From Himantopus leucocephalus (lineage: Eukaryota > Chordata > Aves > Charadriiformes > Recurvirostridae), in assembly GCA_003993805.1 (NCBI GenBank), contig RSEF01000002.1, forward strand, positions 74,710,146-74,774,145: a DNA stretch of 64,000 nt, read 5' to 3'. Under the pieces are notes generated by a model. That model searched no databases. It saw nothing but the letters and a program-made list of their open reading frames with translations, and was not told where the DNA came from. Position numbers and translations under genes: made by a program. Within the stretch, counting starts at the first letter, position 1. Every line of letters starts with the position of its first letter. Shown piece by piece: positions 1-12,200 of this stretch.

Positions 1-116
1 CTCACAGTTAATACCGTATGTATATAAATAAAGCATTTTTAATTTTTAAAAAAAGAAAAAAGATGATGACTAGATAACCCACAACAAACCACCCCTTTCC
101 CCAAGCCAAAGCTGGT

Positions 117-122
117 TTTATT
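117..122 (-). promoter_or_regulatory. Polyadenylation signal AATAAA overlapping the RIOK1 stop
   Basis: On the minus strand GGCAAATAAAAC holds both the stop TAA and AATAAA. A G/U-rich downstream element (GGGGTGGTTTGTTGTGGG) follows about 20-40 nt later, at about positions 80-97. This would give a 3' UTR of only about 20 nt. Use of a more distal site beyond the window cannot be excluded. Confidence 0.6.
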
Positions 123-228
123 TGCCTTTCTTCATTTTTGCAGTCTTTTCTTTCCGCTTCTTCACGTGCTTCGGGATTTTGGTTTTTCTCTTCTCTCTTT
201 GAGCTTCTTTAACCATCTTTTTCCTTTC
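118..228 (-). CDS. RIOK1: RIOK1 terminal coding exon and stop
   Basis: Encodes the very basic tail, beginning [10 protein letters not shown] and ending KKGK, then TAA. Acceptor CTATAG. The stop codon overlaps an AATAAA hexamer. Confidence 0.95.
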   Translation of the reverse strand, partial: ERKKMVKEAQREKRKTKIPKHVKKRKEKTAKMKKGK

Positions 229-3200
229 CTATAGAGAACCAAACATCATTCATTTAAACCCAGAAGGAATGAGAGATTTTGCGCAAGTCAATCAATCATT
301 ACGTTAACAAGTTAATTAACATTCCACGTAAAAGTGAGTTTGTCAAGAGGAAGAAATAAAAAGAAGAAAATCAATAGGAATGGGGAGGGGAAAGGAAAAA
401 GGAAGTATAGGTTGGGGGTGGAGCTAAGAGCTGCACACTGGTAATGACAAGGCACAATTCAAACTAGTTAAAACCAGTTGCATGCAACCTTTGAAGAAAG
501 GGAACAAAAGGCACTCTTAACTCATGCTATTTACACCCAAGATTACAAAAGGATGCCTGATCTAGGTTTTTAGCTACCCATAGGGCTACTGTAATATGTG
601 GGTTTGTATGTCATGCAAAAATACCGATCCAGTAACTGCTAGTAACTCAGAGCAAGCTGATCATCATCAGGATTGGCAAGAAAGGGTGGTATGCTACTGC
701 AATACACTATAATTTGTGCCAGAAAGCAAAGAGACTACACTCAACTGGAAAACACAAAGTCAGCATAACTGGGTGGGGGTGGAAGTAATTGCTGCTAATC
801 GGTTCTTCAACCTACAGCTAAACACATAGGTAGGTTACCAAAAACCTCATCTTACTCACACAAAAAGTTGTCCAAATGAAAACCTATCCATAAGGATAAG
901 AAGTGATCAAGACTTCCTTGCTTCACATCTAAAAGGCTCTAGATTAGTCAAAAGTTTCTAGTAGAGCACTGCGTTTTTATTTGACAGATATGGAACATAT
1001 TATCTTACCCTTTCTAGGAGGAAACACCTAAAAAGCAAACCCCCAGATCTTGAACCCCTTTAAGCCCAGCAAGTTTCATCCATCTTTGCACAGCACCTAG
1101 AAGGCTGCCAAAAGGCTCTCACCCATGGATGATAGTCTGCAGAAGACACTCACCGAAACAGAGCATACTTGTTCTGCAGTTTGGAAAACGAAACCTTAAA
1201 AAAAACCCCAAACCATAATCCCTTTGCACGACTGCGTTGTATCTCTTGCCCACAGCAAAACTAGCCAGTCTGTACTTAATGGTAATGCAAAAGCCACTGT
1301 GGTACAAACATGGACACCAAGTCTCAAGTGGTCTCAGTTCCCTGGGCAAAAGGGGGTTAATCAGGGACCACGACCACAAACCTGTACACCAAAGCCTGGA
1401 AGAGTAGCCAGAGGCACTCAAGAGCTGCCCAGGCTTCACTAAGTTCTGCTCTGCATAGCCTTAGAATTCCCTGCAGAGATCTCTCTTCTAGCTTTGTCTA
1501 GGCTACAAAGAGCTATGTTACATGTTGTTCTACATAAAAACACCATTAGTAAAGCATCCATAATTAAATTGACTTTCTCTGCTCTCATTCTCCACAATAG
1601 GAAAAGTTCATAGCTTGTTTCAGGCAAGAAGTAGCAAGAACCACTCAGAACTAAGTAAGTTTGGATTTTTTCTCATCACATAGGCAGAGGTGGGAAAAAT
1701 AAGCAACTCCTGGCCAGCTGACCTTTTTGTCCATGCTAACTTCAGCAGGTTTATCTTTGGGATGTACAGATTCTTTATTGCCTGAATCACAGTCCTCTGA
1801 GCTGCCATCATCCTCATCAGAGTCTGTTTCTGACTCATCTGCCTTCTTTTCGAGAAGTGCAGGAATCTGCAAGGTATATCAAACCAAAACAAAGAAGCCG
1901 AACAACAATATATATGCACATATACATATATACACACACACATATAAATACATAAACAAAAAAAAAATCTGCTGCAAAAAAGCCCTTGAGTGAGCTTATG
2001 TCATCTCCTTTACTACAGCCATCACTGAGTTTCAAGAAAAAGAATGAGAAATAGGTTAATCCAAGCTAAGAACAAGGAATCTAGAATGTACAAGACAATC
2101 TTCTAGGTCAGGGCTCACAGCACAGCTGTATTGGCACTCCCAAACTAATTTCCGTAAGTTAAACAGCGATTTGCTAACATATGTGGAAGCCAATTTTTAA
2201 TTATACTTGGATCATACCCAAATCTACCTTGGGGGCACTGCACGTAGGCTTTATTGCAAACAAATATCTACACTGGAAAACTCATTTATTCTTAAACAAG
2301 CCTGGAAACTGTGCCACAGCCTGATCCCATCCGTATCTGTATTTCTATTTTAAAACAGTCTGCACTACTGCTAGATAACATTTACAAAGGAAGGAGGGGG
2401 AATCCACATAGGGCTTCTGCATTGAATTATATAGCTACAGACTGATCTGTACCCAACCTCCTATGCAACGTACTTTACAGAAATGTCACTGTGAAGTACT
2501 TCAAATATAGTAAGATATAATACCTTATGCCTTATACTGCAGGGTTGTTCTTTACACAGTAAGTACAGCCAAGCTACCCTGAACATATCAAAATTTGTAG
2601 TCATGCTACAACCCTAAATGGTCACTCTGCAGACAAGAGGCTTTCATGGTGTCAGCTGCAAGATAAGGCATTCTCTGTACTTCTTGCTTTTCTGAAAATG
2701 GCTAAAATGAAGGATTTCAAAGAGACCCTCTCACCTTCTGAACGCCAGACAAATCCTTCTTCAGTCCTGTCACAGTCTGATAGAGAATCTACACCCAAGG
2801 AGAGAGAAAGAAAATTACGTCGTTATCAAAGTATGAGTCTTAAATCTTTGTCCCCAGAGGAAATTAGTATCTCGAACCAGGAAAAAACCCACAATGTTAG
2901 CATTAGTGCTAACCAGATGATATTAAAAGTATGACACTAAATTCAGTACTCCACGCCTTGGTAACAAGGCTTCTGTTTTTGTTTGTTGCTGTCAGTTTCC
3001 AGCAAGAAGAATTCATATTCCCTCCCTCTTTTTTGCAGTGCCTCAGCATGTCTACTCACATTATCTTGCTGAACATTCAAGGCCATATCCTCTTCTTTCA
3101 ATTTCATCATTATATCCACATCTCTCTCATAGTTTTTAACTTCAGTCAAAGTTCGAGGTATGTAAGCCTTCTTAAACACCTAGTAGAGTGAAAGGAAACA

Positions 3201-6200
3201 CAGACTTACTAATTTACATATAGTTTCATGATGTTCTTCCTTCCTAATTATTCCTAAATTAGGAAATTTATCTTTAAATGCAGAACTGAATTAGACTGGA
3301 GCTAGATAGGCAATTTGGTCAATGTACGTATCCAGGTATCTTGCTGCTGTATCACTGGTCCAAAACCACTGGCATAATCAGATCTCTCCTTTGAGGTTTT
3401 TTTTTGTTAACTGAACATGAACTGGAAGATACATCACAGGACCTAGTTACAGGCAAAGGTTGGTTTAGGAAATTGAGTATTTGCCTTCTAACACCTTATC
3501 ACTGTCAGCTTTTACACGTGGCATCCCTTAATACTTCACATCTCAACTCGTTCAAGACATTTCAGTAACACAAACAATGTTTTGCTCATCAAGTGTGCAT
3601 TTTGCCAAATAAAACAGAACGTTTTTCATCGTTTAGAAGAGGCAAGTTTAGTATCAATTTCATAGCAGGAACAAATATCCTCACTTACTTCCTCATCCAC
3701 TTTATCTTGACTGGATCTTTCCTCCTCTGTTCTTTTTGATGCTATTTCCATTGCCTAAAGAAATATAAGACAATACAAAGTTATCACTCTTTAGAATCAC
3801 ATCACTGAATCCCGCTAACCATTCCCATCTGTGTTTGTCCCTCTACTCCATGCTGTCACTCACAAAATACTCCAGGCTTTCCCTATGGCAATGCCTCCAG
3901 CGACACCTAATGGTAACCAAAATTTTTGCGAAACACACAACTGCAGATCTGCCTTATTAATAGGCGAAAAACATGCTTGCTGCTCCTTCCAGATCAAATT
4001 ATGGCAGGCCCAGCACGACTACAGGACATAACAGTGCAAGGAGAATATAGTNGGACATAACAGCGCAAGGAGAATATAGTGAGCAGTGCTCAGACCTAGA
4101 ACTTGGCTATTCTCACGCACAGCGAGCAAGCCAGAGGAGCACAAGTAAGGGGAACCACGTAGCAAAGCTGTCTTATTCAACCTGCAATGTGACAGAAAGT
4201 ACACAATATCCGGAAATCCCCATGCTGTACTGGTATTTGGACCACACTCAGTCTCTGCCTCATGATCTTGTCCAGGAATAACACATCAAATCTCCACTCT
4301 AAGCACAGCATATGTGGCCCCCACTTCTCTTGCATTAACTTAAAAAGCTCCCCCCTGCCTTTTTAAAGAAACATCTAACTGGGAGAGCAGGACTGGCAGC
4401 TAGAAATGAAATACCTGGGTGCTGCTAGCAGCACCGAGTAAGTTTACCTCCTCCTAGAATCAACATGTTCTGCCAGCTGCTATATTTGGCTAGCAAGACC
4501 AGGTACCTTGGAGTAACACTGCCCTGAGTTGTGCTCTTCCTCCCTCAGCCCACCCTGCTCAAATCCACTTTCCTAACCCCATTCTCTATATAAGCATGGT
4601 TATACTTCTGCAGAGCTTCTCCTTGCCAAAAAAAACCCAAACTAATTTAAAGCATCCTGCTTTTAGTAGCACCTGAAACAGACATTTCAGTTTTCATGAT
4701 TAGACTTTTTGAGAAAACATAGAACGAAAGTGTCATCAACCTATAATGGTATAAATGGACGAGACCAGTATGCATTTCTGAAACTAGCATAACTTAATGT
4801 CATGTACCAGCTTCCTTCAATAGTAGGATGTAGAGTAAATGAGATGAAGGAGCTCGAATNCTATAATGGTATAAATGGACGAGACCAGTATGCATTTCTG
4901 AAACACTAGCATAACTTAATGTCATGTACCGGCTTCCTTCAATAGTAGGATGTAGAGTAAACGAGATGCAGGAGCTTGAACTAGATCTGATTTTATTGTT
5001 CAAGTCATCCTACATAAGCAACAAGGCCACGAGGTCTTACCTTAGACAGATAGTCATCAATGTTCTCGCTTGTGATAGAAGGATCAGTAATAAACTCAAA
5101 CAGCTCCCTCACAGTCATCACTGCAACATTGTGCTTCTGAAAAAAGTCTACCAGGAAACAAGGCCAGAGACAAAAAAACATAAGTAATTATGTGTAACAA
5201 ATGCAGCTGTGATGTTAAAGTGACAGTTAGAGCAAGCCAATGGCCCTGATGACTTGGGAAAGTCTCAGCAGCACATACTGCATCATACGAGGTTTAGTTA
5301 CCAGATGACTCTTGTTCATCTGAAATAAAAGTGTTCATCTTCCAAATGCAACAAATACTGAAAGGAGAATAACTGGATAAATATTAAAAAAAAATAAATC
5401 AATTTCAGCAGGAGCCAGACTTAATGAAGCAGGAGCTAAGTAGTAAACAATTTAAGACAGGTGTAGTATTTGCAACGACGAAGATGAAAAATTTATTTCA
5501 AAGAATAAGGAATGTAGACCTCAAACTTTTGCCAAAGAGAAACAGAAGTATCCACTGAAACACAGTACAGCCTAATTATTATCCACCTAAAAGGGAAGAT
5601 GCATTAACATATTAGAACTTTCCTCAGTACTACACTCAGAATTAGGTTTTTTGAGTCAAATATAACCAAATTCAGAGGCTGCACTTCTGTACGGAAAAAC
5701 ACCAGTGAAAGACACTGAGGACTGCTTAATAAGTGTTTCCTACTAAATTTCTCAGATCTCTCACCATGAGAAATTAATAATAGAAAGAACAAAAAAATTT
5801 AGTTTGGAAGCAGCTCTCTGTGCCTGTGGAACCACAAGTCTTTGCAATGCTCACATCTAGGGCAGAGCATAAAGCAAGGTGTTCGCAGAGTCTCTGTAGG
5901 AGGACTACATAGAGAAAGTTACAGTGACAGAAAACAAACAAAACACACCAAAACCACCGCAGCTCACTGAGGTACTAGAATATCTAGGGAGAGAAAGTCA
6001 AAAGACATGAAAAACCAGAAGGGTGCAAGTATCTGAGCCAGAAGGGGGTTGTTAGAAATCCATGAACAGAAAAAGGAGAAACTAGCATACTGAGCATCAA
6101 CAAACACATAGCATCAAAATGCACACCGTTCTTTTCCCACGGACTTTCAAGAGTCTCTAAGATTAGAATAAAGTCAATCTGAAAAGAAAGGGGGGAGAAA

Positions 6201-9200
6201 AGCAGCCTGCAGTGACAGATCTCCTGTCCTCAGAGAGAAACACAGCCTACCAGGAGGTGTCTGTTACGCAACATGCATGCTCACACATGAAGACCAAATT
6301 TTCAAGAGAAAGATATCATAAACGTACCTTGTTTATCAAAATACTGTGGCAAGTGATAACATCTCTAATAAATCACTCTATGCCTCAATCCTCTCAGCTG
6401 ACCTGGACAAGTAAGTGCAGGGAGCTTCATAACACACAGTAACTTCTTGCCAGCTGAGGAATTCCAGATGTGGATTCCACTCACCGAAGGAAACACATCA
6501 GTATGTCTGCACACTCCTTTAAGTAAGGGAAGTTAAGACCAGGGTAGGAGCTGCTGCAGACTGGGACTGATCTTTAATCGGTCTGGGACTGATTTCAGAT
6601 CTACCATAAATCTGAGATCCAGCCAGGTGACTCATTTTGGCCAGATGATTTCTAGCAAAATAGGCTACACTCTTCTGAACTCAGCACAGTACACTGCTCC
6701 CTGAGGAAGCCATGAGAACATAGAAGGGGGAGCATTTTAAGTTTGACAGCTTCTACAGTCACTTATACCTGAAAGAACATAGGTGAACACAGCTCACCTT
6801 CCTAAATAAACCAGCTATCAGAACAAGCACTGAAGCACAGCCCACTCACCATTAACATTGGCACAATCCTTTCGCAGGAACTCCAGTGCGTGTGGGTGGT
6901 CATGCTCCACAGCCTGAGACACATCAATGATGTACACGTCCCCGCTGTGGTACCTGCAAACAAACACAGAGAGATGCACTAACTCCACCAATGTTATATG
7001 GGAGACTGAGGGGCAGGGAACAAAGTATGCTTCAAACTTAAGAACTAGCAAACAATCTTAACATATTTCTCTAGCATACACCTCGCAAATTAGGGCCAGA
7101 ACAACTCTTTTGGGTCAATCCTTTCCCTCCTCTACACAAGTTGTATTACTAAACTTTAAAGAAATAGCCTTCTTGTGAACACAAAAAGCAGCGTTATGGG
7201 TGGGGGAGGAAAAAAAAAATATATACCTTACTAATTTTTTCTGTAGTTGAGGGGTTTTTTTGTTTGCTTGTAGGGGGTTTTGTTTGGGGTTTTTTGTTTT
7301 CTTTTTCTTTTTTTAAACAAAGAAAGCTCAGATCTGGGTTAAAAGCTACATAATTAATTACATAAATTACAAAACCAAGTCACAAAAAGGAACCCACCCT
7401 CCCTTAAAGGTAGATTAGTACTCTCACATAGAGGTTGCCAATGCATACATTTTAGATGTCACAATTCAGAGCAAAGCTTAAAAACATACAGCATATTAAA
7501 TTCACTGAGATCTGCGTGAACAAGTCTGGCGTCTTGGTACATTCTTCTCATGTACTGGATGATTTGCAGGTACAGCTCCCGGACTTTGGAGTCAGATAAC
7601 TGAGCATTCTTCAGCAGAGGAGCAGGCCTTGCAATTACAACAAAAGTAACAGAAAGTGAATACTTTTTCCTTCTTCATACCAGCTGCAAATACTTTAGCT
7701 GCTGTATCTAATCCTTCCGCTCACTGTGTCAAGCAAGTCAGCATGAGCAGCTAAGTGCATGGAGCCAGCAGGAAGGGCAGCAAAGCTTGGTATATGCTTG
7801 CCGAAGATACTGGAGCTCTGCTTTCAACATGAGACAATTTGGACCATGCTACATTAATGTTTATATGACAAAACAATGAGCTATTTTCATGTATGATTAG
7901 CAAGTCTTTCCAGCCTTAATCTCTGGTTAAGACACTTTATGAATTTATTTTGCATGCAACTGAGGCTTCAGAATCATGCAGATTGCCTGCAGTAGTAGCT
8001 GGCAAATGTCTGGGTATTCTACAGGTCACATGCACATGTAAAAGTAACATGTCTACAGGGCTGAAGTAATAGGTAAATTCAGCAGGTTGATTTTTTTTGT
8101 TTTTAATAAAACACCGTGGAAAGCAATTAATAAAAAAAAAATTGTTTTCTAAGGATACTTACCTATCACCTTTACCAATAAAGCCCATGAGAAGCACATG
8201 ACTTCTTAGCATAATGGGCTCTGGGCAAGGTATCCCAGCTGTATTCAACCTGTAACACAGGAACAAAGCCCCAAAAAAATAAACCCAAACTCTACTATTT
8301 GTATTGCAGTAGTGCCTACAGGAGCTCTGTCGCTTTAAACATAATACACAACAAGAGCTCCTCTACTCAGGACACTCTCACTTGTGAACAACNAAACTCT
8401 ACTATTTGTATTGCAGTAGTGCCTACAGGAGCTCTGTTGCTTTAAACATAATACACAACAAGAGCTCCTCTACTCAGGACCCTCTCACTTGTGAAGAACT
8501 AGGAAATGAATACAAAAAGCCACAACTATTCTGGCTCTGACCCCTCTCTAAGCATTCTTGTGGCGGACATCGAATTTTTACACAGTTCAGGTTAATCCTA
8601 GATCAACCTGTATCACACAGTGTGTTGTTACTCAGCAGCAGCTATTTCTAGCTTTTCCTCACTTTTTAGTCATGTCAGACAGAGCATTCAGACACTGAAG
8701 AGTTTAGAGCATGAGCAGCAAGACAAAAGAATATCTTCATTCCTCACCCCCCCTTTCTTTCCTCTCCCACAGGGAAGCTTAATACGCTTTCCTGAATACT
8801 CCAGAGACCCTAAGAGGTAGCAATAGCTAAAGTCTAGTAATAGGAGAGTACCTCCTATAGACTTAAAGTTTCAGTTACCTTTGCATGCTGAAATAAAAAC
8901 TGGAAGAATCACCTTATTAAATTCCTCATTTCTTTTTCAGCCCACGTCTTCACCATTTTTCTTGGGTTGCCTTTGCAATAGCCATGACGAAATCTTTAAA
9001 TAAAGAAATAAAAGACAACAGGGACTCTTAGCCAATCAATGCAGTATTAGCACCAGTGATTTAACCACCTTTCAAACATCATTTCCCCAGTAAAACCAGG
9101 CAGAAGTCAAACTCACCTGAATTCACCACTCACGTACTTATCCCGATCTTTAAACATCAGAATAGACGTTTTGTAAATCTTTATTGCTCTGTTCTCTCCA

Positions 9201-12200
9201 TTCGAAGTACTGGCATGATATACGTTAGCCTATTGGATTATGAAGGGAAGAATATTAAAGAAACACTCTTTAAACCAACATAACCTTCTCTCTTCTTCTC
9301 TTTCTGACATCCTGGAAAAGCTCTGATAAGCTTTTGCATCCCAGCCCCTACATGGCACCCAGCTAAGTGAGATTGCACACAAGGGCAATCTCTTTTTCTA
9401 CCAGAGGCAGCTTACGGGAAGGACCTAAGACTGGGTAGGGGTGTAACAATGCATATAGGACAAAACCAACAATGCACAGGAAAACTCTGCCTCATCCACA
9501 TTTTGAAGACTAAAACAAGCCTTTGTGTGAAGGGTTAATTTGAGTCTGTGAACTACTTCGGCCCTAAAGCATGGCCCAAATATCTCACGTTGACACCTCT
9601 ACACAGGGTGGAAGTATGCCTTTAATCTGCATCCAAGGACTTGGAAGAAAACCAGATCAGCCTAGGGACTAGGCATTCTAAGACTGATTTATTAATTTAC
9701 TTGGAAATTTGTGGTCCGACTGTAATTGTCTGCAATATTATTTGATAATAACAGTCCACAAACATGCTAGTTTTGTAAAAGCAAGGAAGGTTTATAGTAT
9801 TTTAAAAGAGAATTTTGTTACATCATTTAGATACTCCCATGTCTGCTGACATGTGGAGCTGGTCTGATCTGCACAGAACAGAGTCTCAGATGAAGAAAGA
9901 ATCACCTGCGTTTGTATGTTTTTTCAAGCATTGTTTAATATTGTGTGTACACATACTCCAGTTCTGGGCTCCCCAATTCAAGAAGGACAGGGAACTGCTG
10001 GAGAGGGTCCAGCAAAGGGCTACAAAGAAGATTAGGGGATTGGAGCATCTTTCTTATGAGGAAAGGTTGAGGAACTTGGGTCTTTTTAGTCTAGAGAAAA
10101 GGAGACTGAGGAGGGATCTTATCAATGCTTATAAATACTTAAAGGGAGGATGCCAGGGGGATGGGAACAGTCTTTTTTCAGCGGTGCCCAGTGATAGAAC
10201 AAGAGGTAACAGGCACACACTTGAGCATAGGAAGTTCCATCTGAACATGAGGAGGGACTTCTTTACTTTGAGGGTGGCAGAGCACTGGAACAGGCTGCGC
10301 AGAGAGGTTGTGGAGTCTCCCACTCTGGAGACATTCAAAACCCGCCTGGACGGCTGTCCTGTGCAACCTGCTCTAGGTGACCCTGCTCTGGCAGGGGGGT
10401 TGGACTAGATGATCTTCAGGTCACTTCCAACCTTGACCATTCTGTGATTCTACAAAAATTGCAGTTGTAGCATACAATTAACAAGATCCACAAATTTAAG
10501 ATAACATTTAAGTATTCTGAGAAATCTTTCATACTTGGGGAAACTTGTTTCCTTTAATATAAATTGCATTTTACCTTAAGATAACTTGCTACCAATCAAG
10601 TGGCACCAAATAAAAGTACTACTAAAACCAAGTATTTCAATACATCTTCTGAGCACCACAAGCTTCCACCTAGCTTGCTGAGAAAAAGACTATCATGTCA
10701 TTTGTAATAAAACTTACTTCTTTCCCTGTGCTGATGCAGCCATTGATTTCTGAGATGACACCTCTAGTTAGCATCTTGAACAGAATCATTCGGGTCCTTG
10801 GATCCAGCACCTCAAATTTAATACAGAAAAGTCAGCACAATTGCTCTCTTTGAAGAGGACAAAACCTACTAATACAGTCCATTCTTAGTACTATATTAAA
10901 GGACCCATGGCATCAGACAATTCTTAAGGATCAAATGATAATCTCAACAGCAGCCACTCAGAATTTTGCCATGATTCTACAACACTTCACTTTTTCAGTT
11001 TGACTTTTTTTTTTTTTAAGCTAAGAGTATGTCCTTGAGCTAGCTCTAGAAGAGACATAAGAGAATGATTTCCCACCCATAGTTGCATTAAATGTGGTAA
11101 AATAAGGTTTCTCTTAAGATATAGCTATCATAACTGAAATACAGGAGCTATGTGGTCTTGGGCCAGTAATAGTTCAGTCTTGCTAAAGAAGAAAAAAGGA
11201 AAAATCAAATCCAGAATTTTTTTTATTGTTCTTTGGAATTTAATAAAAGCTTAAGATGGAATTCTGCATTGCATATACGATCAAATCACAATGCTATGCA
11301 CAAAAATGATCTCCAAAATGTTTATGGAAGCAAGTACAACCTTCATACAAGAAACAAACATAAAGAAAGAACAGGACTCTTCAGGATAACAAGGGAAATA
11401 GAATTCCAAGGCAAAATTCTGTTCCTACAGTATTGATTTTATTTATTTATTATTGGTCATTTATTTATTTACGTTCCGGTCAAAAGAGAAATTTGATGCA
11501 TTATGGACTTACCTGTTCTACTGTTGCTCTGTCTGACTTATCTTTGACCCGGTACCTAGCGGAAGTTAAAATAAAATGATACAATCCCACACAAGGACTC
11601 AATAATTTGACAGAGTAAAACATGACATTTTGTATCAAAGGGAAGATAACAGCCTCAAGAAGTAAGGCTTTCAGTTCACACAAAAGCAAAGGTTTCTCCT
11701 GCAAGGGCGGGGGAAGAAACCAATAAACATCAGTGACCTTCACTTTTACGGATATCTTCTTGCCTCCACTGAATTATACTCACTCAGGAGAAAACAGTAT
11801 CTGTCTTAACAACTCAGGGTTACAAGCTGCAGGCTTAACAAAAAAAAAAAAATTTAAAAAAGGTACCTCTCCTCACCAAATCATCAGGTGGAACCTTCAA
11901 AAGGCTTCCAGTATTTTTTCCTAGCCCAACTGCTTAGGGACCTCTGTTTAGAAAAAGAGTATCAGAGATAAGGTAGTCCTTTGCTAGTGGAATGACACCC
12001 ATCACTTCTGTCCTACTACACCAATACAATCAGATATGCTACCAGATGATTTAAGCAACTCATCTGGAAACCAAATAGTTTAAGATCAGAAAGTAAACTG
12101 CATGCAGACTATTTATAGATTTTGGGTTTCTTAGTAAATTTATTCAAAACTCAATTATCACACTAGGAAAGAAGAACTACTCTTCTGGGTTCAAATTACT

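Larger units (their letters stand above)
3755..5040 (-). other. RIOK1 intron with two duplicated assembly joins
   Basis: Unique intronic sequence holding two single-N joins (4052 and 4860), each flanked by near-identical direct copies. No exon or RNA seen. Confidence 0.6.

Noticed and set aside
4741..4980. True tandem duplication beside a RIOK1 exon
   Set aside because: A single N sits exactly between the copies and differences are SNP-like, which fits unmerged contig ends better.
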